5,818 bases of DNA from a bacterium (GTDB lineage: Bacteria; Margulisbacteria; Marinamargulisbacteria; JAAEMD01): assembly GCA_024225875.1 (NCBI GenBank), contig JAAEMD010000164.1:1-5818 (forward strand), written 5' to 3'. The notes under the pieces were generated by a model. That model was not told where the DNA came from. It saw nothing but the letters and a program-made list of their open reading frames with translations, and did not search any database. Each line of letters opens with the position of its first letter. Positions within the stretch are counted from its first letter, which is position 1. This document shows positions 1 through 4,989 of this stretch, piece after piece. Both the position numbers and the translations under genes were made by a program.

Positions 1-287
1 GAAAACATAGCTGCGTTTTCACGTAATAAAACTTCCCTTTTTTAAAATCGAACTGGAATATTTGACATTATTCAGTTAAACTCATCTCATTTCGTTAGTA
101 TTTTACCCGGAACTTCATCATTAAACTTCCGGTTCTCTACGTTCTCGGAAGTTTGGAAAGGGCAATTTTACATACTCTGTTGCGCCCTGGTGATGATAGG
201 TTTATTTGATCGAAAACATTCTATTTACTTGATTCATCAAGCGCAACGGGGTTTTTATGTTTTTAGGTGGTGGATTGGGGATTTATC
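1..287. other. Non-coding left flank with two inverted repeats
   Basis: No convincing gene is visible. A short open frame enters from the window edge on the plus strand and stops at TAA 43-45 (14 residues), too little to call. A perfect 9-bp inverted repeat, AAACTTCCG (123-131) and CGGAAGTTT (146-154), is separated by 14 bases. A second, GTTGCGC (179-185) and GCGCAAC (241-247), encloses CTTGA-TTCA-TCAAG (228-241), although the two structures share base 241. None is followed by a T-run on the strand where it would terminate the dipeptidase gene, so I do not call a terminator. Confidence 0.5.
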
Positions 288-1034
288 CTATCCATTCATG
301 CCTTTCCAGTTTAAAACCTCACCTTCCATAGAAGGGTAAAACCATGAGCTACCAACCTCATTTGCCCACAAACAGTCTCCTAAATCATAGTGCCACCATT
401 CAAAAGAAAAATTCACAAAACCAATGCTTTTCATCATATTAAAAAAGATTCTTCTATTTTTTCTAATGAGCATCCATCTTTGCTCTGAAATTTGATATTT
501 ATTATTGTAGTCCTGCTCGAAGAAATTAGTTTCAGACTCTTCGCCTGAATAATCAAACTCTGTTCCAAAATCCCAAGGAGTGTTTGTTTCCATATCCATA
601 AGAGTGAGGTCAATAGCTCCTCCTGAGTTATGAGGTGGGATAGCAAACCTAGACGGTTCGTCAGGATGTGCAACGAACTTTCTGACTTCCTTATTTAGTT
701 CTTCTTGACTAAGATGAAGGTTGGTATTGCGTATTTCAAAATAAATTTTATCAAACAAACTCTTTTGACATAATGTTGACCTGAACCCATCAAAAATTGC
801 TATTTTAGTTTGTGTGCCCAACAATTCAGACAACTCGAATAATTTTTGATATACAGAGTCTCTTAAAAATAAATGATACTCTCCACCGCTTATGTTTTGT
901 TTATAATATTCTTTAGTGAAGCAAATATAATCAGAATCTTTAACATTGATTAAAGTACCATTTTTTTTTAGCCAGCCAATGCAAGCGTCTGTGGTAGTAT
1001 ATTGATGCTCAATTTTCTTATCAAATTTTTCCAT
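288..1034 (-). CDS. D-alanyl-D-alanine dipeptidase, VanX/DdpX type (peptidase M15D)
   Basis: A zinc dipeptidase expected to cleave D-Ala-D-Ala in the cytoplasm, releasing D-alanine from peptidoglycan turnover or, in vancomycin-resistance clusters, removing the normal cell-wall precursor. The 248-residue protein has no signal peptide or membrane segment. Catalytic landmarks are all present: the DGFRS segment with Arg85 (VanX Arg71), PPHNSGGAIDLTL with zinc ligands His135 and Asp142 in the H-x6-D spacing of the family, and FEWWHYDLGD with general base Glu212 and zinc ligand His215. It is somewhat longer than VanX (about 200 residues), within the range of chromosomal homologues. The ATG at 1034 is the only reasonable start, yet only a weak GGAA precedes it. 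There is no vanH, vanA or dpp-type transporter gene beside it, so a housekeeping or recycling role is more likely than glycopeptide resistance. Family is secure; physiological role is inferred. Confidence 0.93.
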   Translation of the reverse strand: MEKFDKKIEHQYTTTDACIGWLKKNGTLINVKDSDYICFTKEYYKQNISGGEYHLFLRDSVYQKLFELSELLGTQTKIAIFDGFRSTLCQKSLFDKIYFEIRNTNLHLSQEELNKEVRKFVAHPDEPSRFAIPPHNSGGAIDLTLMDMETNTPWDFGTEFDYSGEESETNFFEQDYNNKYQISEQRWMLIRKNRRIFFNMMKSIGFVNFSFEWWHYDLGDCLWANEVGSSWFYPSMEGEVLNWKGMNG

Positions 1035-1052
1035 TTCCGTAGATAAATCTCA

Positions 1053-1075
1053 TATATGGGGTATATGGGGTATAT
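1053..1075. repeat. Tandem 9-bp repeat upstream of the dipeptidase start
   Basis: TATATGGGG occurs at 1053-1061 and 1062-1070, followed by a partial TATAT at 1071-1075. On the dipeptidase strand this reads as ATATACCCC repeats about 18-42 bases before the ATG, inside the likely 5' leader or promoter. It could be a regulator site or a slippage-prone tract; the sequence alone does not decide. Confidence 0.7.
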
Positions 1076-1109
1076 TTTGAGCAGTCCCCCGAAACTGCCT
1101 AATTTTCAA

Positions 1110-1133
1110 TTTGATAACTCCACAATTATCAAA
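1110..1133. repeat. Inverted repeat upstream of the dipeptidase gene
   Basis: TTTGATAA (1110-1117) and TTATCAAA (1126-1133) form a perfect 8-bp inverted repeat with an 8-base centre, about 75-100 bases before the dipeptidase ATG. Nearby GCAGT (1081-1085) and ACTGC (1094-1098) form a smaller one. Either might be an operator half-site pair. No T-run follows, so it is not a typical terminator. Confidence 0.45.
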
Positions 1134-1268
1134 AACTTCCAAATTTAACAATACCGGAGTCACAAACCCAAATCAACCATCTATTTTTTTTAGAGCGTGT
1201 CTGAAAAATATTGTTGAATAAAACGATAATGAGGTTTTTTGCCCATTCCCCCGAAAAATGCAACAAAG

Positions 1269-1306
1269 TTGAGGGGAGTGGGCAGCTTCGCTTCCACTAC
1301 CCTCAA
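1269..1306. repeat. Strong hairpin with 13-bp stem
   Basis: TTGAGGGGAGTGG (1269-1281) pairs with CCACTACCCTCAA (1294-1306) with one mismatch; the 12-base loop contains a further AGC-TTC-GCT mini-stem. The stem is GC-rich in an AT-rich surrounding, which makes chance less likely. It lacks a following T-run on either strand, so it looks more like a REP-type palindrome or part of a structured RNA or mobile-element end than a terminator. Confidence 0.6.
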
Positions 1307-1315
1307 ATAATATAT

Positions 1316-1330
1316 AATCACGTAGTGATT
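1316..1330. repeat. Perfect palindrome AATCAC-GTA-GTGATT
   Basis: Two 6-bp arms flank a 3-base centre, ten bases to the right of the 1269-1306 hairpin. The tight geometry suits a dimeric protein-binding site, though no gene starts close enough to name a target. Confidence 0.4.
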
Positions 1331-1611
1331 TCCGTTTATTCATGTTTGGTTGTGGGGATGATTTTGTTTACTTGTAATCAGGATGCTTACGTGCGTCGAT
1401 AATCTCAAGAATAATTACTAAGGATCAGTAAAATACAGGGTTCCGAACTTGTCTTGGAGGGAAAAAAGACCCCTAATTTATTTTATTGTCTTTTCCATGG
1501 GGGCAGATCCGGCGCATGCTTTTTAAATACCGGAGTCTTTTTTTAGATCATTCTTTTACAAAAAGCTTTGAAATTATTGACATTTTTGAACAAAAATTTT
1601 AGGCTTTCATT

Positions 1612-1682
1612 AACCACAAGGCTGGGGTGCGTTTTCATCCCTGATCCCCACCTCTTCAGGCTGTACCAGCCACCTTGTGGTT
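1612..1682. repeat. 71-base hairpin, possible structured RNA or mobile-element palindrome
   Basis: AACCACAAGG (1612-1621) pairs perfectly with CCTTGTGGTT (1673-1682). CTGG (1622-1625) can continue the stem with CCAG (1666-1669) across a 3-base bulge. Inside, TGGGG (1623-1627) can instead pair with CCCCA (1646-1650), and CCTGA (1640-1644) with TCAGG (1656-1660), so several nested folds are possible. It does not match a riboswitch or attC core that I recognise. The right arm ends directly before the recognisable transposase remnant. Confidence 0.55.
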
Positions 1683-1684
1683 GA

Positions 1685-1888
1685 TTTTATGGTGGAAAAG
1701 TCATCCATGATCAACAGACACTTTGTGAACTGATAAACCGGTTAGCACCGGTCGCTTGAAAGCATATTAACTTAATTGGAAATTATGACTTTTCCCTAAA
1801 TCAAAATATCATTAATATTCAAGAAGTTATCGAAAAAGCACTGTTGAATTCTAAAATAGATTTTGACTCTCAAACGCAGGCACAGTAA
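1685..1888 (+). pseudogene. Tn3-family transposase, C-terminal remnant
   Basis: This frame gives the last ~67 residues of a Tn3-family TnpA (DDE transposase, normally about 1000 residues). Recognisable is the conserved C-terminal pattern G-x-x-I-x-(D/E) ... P-x-x-W-x-HIN-x-x-G-x-Y-x-F: here GKVIHDQQTLCELINRLAPV, then Ala, a stop codon, and KHINLIGNYDF. The in-frame TGA at 1757-1759 sits where the family has Trp, a one-base change from TGG. The frame is closed upstream by another TGA at 1682-1684, and the rest of the gene, including the catalytic DDE residues, is absent. It ends at TAA 1886-1888, only 12 bases before a Tn3-type terminal repeat, the usual arrangement. The protein is dead; identity rests on motif recognition and on the adjoining 38-bp terminal repeat. 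Confidence 0.82.
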
Positions 1889-1900
1889 AGGTTTGGATCG

Positions 1901-1938
1901 GGTCGTCGGAAATTTTGCGGTTTTGGACAATTAACCCC
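1901..1938 (-). mobile_element. Tn3-family terminal inverted repeat (tnpA-side end)
   Basis: Read on the minus strand from the outside in, it begins GGGGTTAATTGTCC, continues AAAACCGCAAAA and ends TTTCCGACGACC. It is 38 bases long, the canonical length for Tn3-family ends, with the usual GGGG tip and a TCCGACGACC-type inner end. It follows the tnpA remnant by 12 bases. The element boundary is therefore at 1938, and AAATT (1939-1943) would be one copy of the 5-bp target duplication. No matching left end is in the window, so the element was truncated or rearranged. Confidence 0.72.
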
Positions 1939-1963
1939 AAATTATTTTTTGCAACAGAACCTC

Positions 1964-4228
1964 TTATATTTTAAACTGAGCCACCATTTTATTCAGCTTT
2001 TCAGCCAAATTAGATAATGCAGATGCACTGGTATTAACCTGTTGGCTGCTATTGCTTATTTCTTCTGCTGCCTGGCTTACATGAAAGACATTCTGTTTGA
2101 CTTCTTCAGCGACTGCTGAAGTTTGGTTTATATTTTCATTGACTTCCTGTACCCCTGTAGCAGCTTGGCTTACATTATCTGAAATTTCCTGGGTAGTAAC
2201 AGATTGTTCTTCAATAGCCGTTGCAACTGTAGTTACAATATCATTTATTTCATTAATGACCAGCACAATAGATTTTATTGCTTCAATGGATTCAGTAGTG
2301 TTGGTTTGGACTCCAGAAATTTTTTCTCTAATTTCATTGGTGGCGTCTGCAGTTTGCTGAGCAAGCGTTTTTATCTCTCCGGCCACAACAGCAAACCCCT
2401 TACCGGCTTCTCCAGCTCTGGCAGCTTCAATAGTTGCGTTTAAAGCAAGTAGGTTTGTCTGTTCTGATATATCAGCGATAGTTTCTGTAACCTCGCTAAT
2501 ATCAAAAGCTGATCTTCCGAGAGCATCAACTTTTTTTGAAATCCCTTGGGCCATTTCAACAGCATTGAAAGTTGTTTCGCTACCTTTTGCTGTATTGTTT
2601 GCAATTTCATTAATTGTGGCGGTCATCTCTTCTGATGCAGAAACAATCATCTGGATATTGGTTGTTGTCTGCTCTGTAGCAGCAGCGACATTATTCATAT
2701 TTGTTGCCATTTCTTCTGTAGCAGCAGCAACAGTGTTTGCTTTTTCAGCGGTTTGAGTTGAGTTTGTACTAATTTGCTTTGAAACTGTTGACAGTTCTGC
2801 TGAAGAAGAAATTAGGGTTTGAACTCCACTCAAAATGTCCTGAAACATTTTTTGTAACTTTTCTGACATGCTGTTCATAGCTTGAATAAGGACTCCAATC
2901 TCATCTTTCTGATTAATATCCAAGCGCTGAGTTAAATCACCATTTGCTATCTTTTGTGTCATGCTGATAGCTTTTAACAAATGACGTGTTACAGTTCTCA
3001 TGATAAAATATGCTATACCAATCCCAATAATAACTGCCAACACACCAAATACAATGGCAACTATTGCGTTCTTTGAAGCTTGAGATTCAACAACTTTAAT
3101 TTTAGCTTCGGCCAGTTTAATTGATATTTCGCTTAGCTGGGCCACCATAGGTTCAATCTTGTGGACGGTTTTCCTCATTTCGGCTTTAATCGGAACAATT
3201 TTATTGTTCTCTTCAACCAATGCATCAAAAGCATCTCTATAGGATTTGATAAATTTTTCAATATCCTCGACATGCTCTTTTTCCACACCGGCATTTTTAA
3301 AAGCATTCAGTAGGTTATTCAATGCTACATGTGTCTTTTTTACATATTTTTCATCAGACCGGAGCAAATAATCTTTTTCCTGCTTCCTTATTTCCAAAAC
3401 TAAAGATTCAGCATTAGGGACAAAAACCATTTTTAATCCGGTTTCTATTTTATGGGCGGCAATTCTTATTTTGTCATAGAGAGCTGCCTGATCGTATTCA
3501 GATGCAGCGAAGTATTTAGCTAATAAGGCCTTATAATTTTTCAACCCATCTTCCTGAACTTTCTTTGATTTTTTTTCGTGGATGCCTGTATTCAATAGTT
3601 TTTCATATTTGACAATAGTATCTAAAAGCTTTTTTTTGTATTTATCGGACGATGTCCTTTGATAATCTTTTTCATATCGTCTCATCATCAGAAGGGTTAT
3701 ATAAAGTTGCTCTTTTGCATGTTCTTTAACTGCGCCAGACAGTTGATGAACAATCTCCCTGAAAGTTCCCTGAAGACCGGAATTATAATCAAGCCCTTTT
3801 ATTTCGTGGGCACTAACTATATTGACAAAACTCTTTTGATAAACATTAGCATACTGGATGATATCTTGGGCAACCTTGGATGCCTGTGAAAAATTCGCCT
3901 GTTTTGCAATTTGTTGAATAGTTTGGGCTTCTTTTACAAGGTTAGCGACATTTTTTTCCAATTGTCCAAGATATTTTTTATCCCTTCTCAAAAGAAAATC
4001 TTTCTCATTTCGCCGGCATTGGAGCATATAAATATCTATGGCTTGAGCATGTATCAGGATTGCGGTTTCTGAATTACGGATATCTTTGAAAGACTTGGTG
4101 GTTGTTTTTAAAATTATACTGAATAATAGTATCGTCCCGATCATTAAAAATCCCATTAGTCCAATACAAATACTGAATTTGTATGAAAGCTTAAGATTTC
4201 TCCAGATAGCACCCCTATTTTTTAGCAT
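1964..4228 (-). CDS. Methyl-accepting chemotaxis protein with HBM-like ligand-binding region
   Basis: A transmembrane chemoreceptor that relays ligand occupancy to CheA/CheW and so to the flagellar motor. The 754-residue order is: a short cytoplasmic start; TM1 about 18-40; a periplasmic all-helical region 41-387; TM2 about 388-411; HAMP about 411-464 (GDLTQRL and KDEIGVL motifs); and a long coiled-coil signalling domain with its tip around SEQTNLLALNATIEAARAG (588-606), then EAGKGFAVVAGEI (607-619). Candidate methylation pairs are E505/E506, E519/Q520, E533/E534 and E673/E674. About 145 residues lie on each side of the tip, roughly 20-21 heptads, suggesting the 40H class. There is no C-terminal CheR-docking pentapeptide (it ends QFKI). 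The periplasmic part has three R-x-x-E-K-D motifs, as in HBM-type sensors. ATG 4228 has SD CAAGGAG seven bases upstream. No che gene is adjacent, so this is an orphan receptor; its ligand is unknown. Confidence 0.96.
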   Translation of the reverse strand: MLKNRGAIWRNLKLSYKFSICIGLMGFLMIGTILLFSIILKTTTKSFKDIRNSETAILIHAQAIDIYMLQCRRNEKDFLLRRDKKYLGQLEKNVANLVKEAQTIQQIAKQANFSQASKVAQDIIQYANVYQKSFVNIVSAHEIKGLDYNSGLQGTFREIVHQLSGAVKEHAKEQLYITLLMMRRYEKDYQRTSSDKYKKKLLDTIVKYEKLLNTGIHEKKSKKVQEDGLKNYKALLAKYFAASEYDQAALYDKIRIAAHKIETGLKMVFVPNAESLVLEIRKQEKDYLLRSDEKYVKKTHVALNNLLNAFKNAGVEKEHVEDIEKFIKSYRDAFDALVEENNKIVPIKAEMRKTVHKIEPMVAQLSEISIKLAEAKIKVVESQASKNAIVAIVFGVLAVIIGIGIAYFIMRTVTRHLLKAISMTQKIANGDLTQRLDINQKDEIGVLIQAMNSMSEKLQKMFQDILSGVQTLISSSAELSTVSKQISTNSTQTAEKANTVAAATEEMATNMNNVAAATEQTTTNIQMIVSASEEMTATINEIANNTAKGSETTFNAVEMAQGISKKVDALGRSAFDISEVTETIADISEQTNLLALNATIEAARAGEAGKGFAVVAGEIKTLAQQTADATNEIREKISGVQTNTTESIEAIKSIVLVINEINDIVTTVATAIEEQSVTTQEISDNVSQAATGVQEVNENINQTSAVAEEVKQNVFHVSQAAEEISNSSQQVNTSASALSNLAEKLNKMVAQFKI

Positions 4229-4235
4229 TTTTAAA

Positions 4236-4242
4236 CTCCTTG
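4236..4242 (-). promoter_or_regulatory. Shine-Dalgarno site of the chemoreceptor gene
   Basis: On the minus strand CAAGGAG lies seven bases before the ATG at 4228. It is a strong match with near-ideal spacing and fixes the start. Confidence 0.85.
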
Positions 4243-4272
4243 AACGGTGTGAATTAAAAGAAAGATAAAATA

Positions 4273-4300
4273 ATTATACAGTTTTTTTTTATAATTTCAA
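4273..4300 (-). promoter_or_regulatory. Sigma-70-type promoter of the chemoreceptor gene
   Basis: On the minus strand TTGAAA (4295-4300) is followed after 16 bases by a perfect TATAAT (4273-4278). The spacer contains a run of nine A residues. The predicted leader is about 38 bases. I see no sigma-28 (TAAA/GCCGATAA) or sigma-54 (TGGC/TTGC) signature, so housekeeping expression is likely. Confidence 0.65.
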
Positions 4301-4545
4301 GTGGGCTTGATCACCGCAAAAGAACCAGCTTATAAATTTAAACTGGATTTGGATAACTCTTAATGAACAAAAAAAGTCAAAAAAATTCCGAATTTTGAAC
4401 ACACCTTATCAAGACTAATTATCCTATTTCAAACTGCCCAGGGGGTCCAAAATACTCCAGGATACAAAAAATATATTCAACCAATTCCCCGGCAAAAAAT
4501 TATTTTAACTCTTGACAATAGGCCTTCTCATGGAAGTTATGTTGA
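4301..4545. other. Intergenic region between the chemoreceptor promoter and the zinc-ribbon gene
   Basis: Together with the promoter, 317 bases separate the two genes (4229-4545). No coding frame is evident. The one notable element is the palindrome AAAATTC-C-GAATTTT (4382-4396); on the minus strand it is followed by T-rich sequence, giving a weak AT-rich terminator-like pattern for transcription arriving from the zinc-ribbon gene. It is about 150 bases past that gene's stop, so the assignment is tentative. Confidence 0.4.
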
Positions 4546-4815
4546 CTAAAGAAAATCAGACTTTAGCCTACAACGTGCGTCAAACTTTCCTTCTTTATTT
4601 TTTGTAATGTGAAGCAGATACTCTTCTGGACAGTTCTGTGATTGAGATATAAAACCTTGTTTTTTCCATTCCGATAAAGAACCAATTTCACTCTCTCTAC
4701 CATAAGAGATTACAAACACTTTGCAATTTGAGCATTTAAATTGAATTTTTCGACCATAATCAATTCCACCACATCCCGCAATCCCATCACAAAGGGGACA
4801 TTTCTGTTTTGGCAT
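4546..4815 (-). CDS. Small zinc-ribbon protein of unknown function
   Basis: An 89-residue cytoplasmic protein with no membrane segment. Two knuckles, C6-P-L-C9 and C28-S-N-C31, separated by 18 residues, form a likely zinc ribbon. Further cysteines are at 15, 62 and 82, and the middle holds a conserved-looking SEWKKQGF segment. I chose ATG 4815: AAAGGA lies nine bases upstream, whereas the longer frame would start at TTG 4833 with no good SD and would overlap that site. It is divergent from the membrane-protein gene at 4990, 174 bases away, so the two may share a regulatory region. I do not recognise the family. Zinc ribbons of this size act in nucleic-acid binding or as protein-protein adaptors, but nothing here says which. 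Small zinc-ribbon proteins of this kind are frequent in accessory islands. Confidence 0.72.
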   Translation of the reverse strand: MPKQKCPLCDGIAGCGGIDYGRKIQFKCSNCKVFVISYGRESEIGSLSEWKKQGFISQSQNCPEEYLLHITKNKEGKFDARCRLKSDFL

Positions 4816-4989
4816 TTTGAATATTCCTTTCAATTAGCGGTTTATTAAACAATGATTACCCATACCATCTTTTTTTTAGAAAAAAACAGATATTTTTTAA
4901 AAATGGGTTAATTGTATTCTCTGTTCATTTGTTATACAATAAGTCATTCTTTTGAAAAAAATGTAGTTGAATCTCTTTCGTGGGGTATC
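4816..4989. promoter_or_regulatory. Divergent promoter region with imperfect inverted repeat
   Basis: Very AT-rich, 174 bases between two diverging genes. For the plus-strand gene, TTGTAT (4912-4917), a 17-base spacer and TACAAT (4935-4940) form a moderate sigma-70 promoter, placing transcription start near 4947 and so downstream of the TTG at 4912. GTTTATTAAAC (4840-4850) is a palindrome near the minus-strand gene. TTACCCAT (4856-4863) and ATGGGTTA (4903-4910) form an inverted repeat spanning a T-run/A-run stretch and could be an operator serving both genes. Confidence 0.4.

Larger units (their letters stand above)
1151..1537. repeat. Direct repeat ATACCGGAGTC, two copies
   Basis: ATACCGGAGTC occurs at 1151-1161 and again at 1527-1537, 376 bases apart, in the same orientation. 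Both copies are preceded by TTTAA, with a 2-base insertion (CA) in the first, so the matched stretch is about 16 bases. The copies could be members of a short dispersed genomic repeat, or could bracket an insertion. The coordinates given span both copies. Confidence 0.5.
1035..1684. other. 650-base intergenic region without an intact gene
   Basis: No intact gene can be supported between the dipeptidase start and the transposase relic. What it holds is listed separately: a tandem 9-bp repeat, an inverted repeat at 1110-1133, a strong hairpin at 1269-1306, a palindrome at 1316-1330, a direct repeat at 1151-1161 and 1527-1537, and a 71-base hairpin at 1612-1682. The 63-codon frame at 1211-1402 (plus) lacks a ribosome-binding site, has no recognisable domain and runs through the hairpin, so I treat it as chance. 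The bases near 1194-1209 (GAGCGTGTCTGAAAAA) resemble the end of some insertion sequences, but no partner copy is present in the window. Confidence 0.6.

Noticed and set aside
1..45. Open frame entering at the left edge, ending FSRNKTSLF
   Set aside because: Only 14 residues in the window; cannot be distinguished from random open sequence.
434..673. 79-codon minus-strand frame inside the dipeptidase
   Set aside because: It lies wholly within the M15D gene on the same strand in another frame, with no domain and no ribosome site.
1211..1402. 63-codon plus-strand frame in the intergenic region
   Set aside because: No Shine-Dalgarno, no recognisable pattern, and it runs through a 13-bp hairpin; best explained as chance.
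1368..1421. Short minus-strand tail reading ILEIIDARKHPDYK then stop
   Set aside because: It looks protein-like and might be the end of a lost gene, but it is under 20 codons, closed upstream, and matches no family I can name.
1516..1602. 28-codon plus-strand frame beginning MLFKYRSLFLD
   Set aside because: Plausible composition but no ribosome site, no family, and very AT-rich; cannot be told from chance.
1737..1752. ACCGGT-TAGC-ACCGGT hairpin
   Set aside because: Also inside the transposase remnant's coding frame; short and not associated with a T-run.
1694..1795. Perfect 11-bp inverted repeat GGAAAAGTCAT ... ATGACTTTTCC
   Set aside because: Both arms lie within recognisable transposase codons (GKVI and YDFS), so coding coincidence explains them; the 80-base separation also argues against a functional hairpin.
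2097..4268. Several plus-strand frames antisense to the chemoreceptor (2097-2360, 2204-2443, 2565-2756, 3659-3889, 4086-4268)
   Set aside because: They are shadows of the coiled-coil coding sequence; the chemoreceptor frame is unambiguous.
4816..4833. TTG start at 4833 for the zinc-ribbon protein
   Set aside because: It would translate through the AAAGGA ribosome site that suits ATG 4815.
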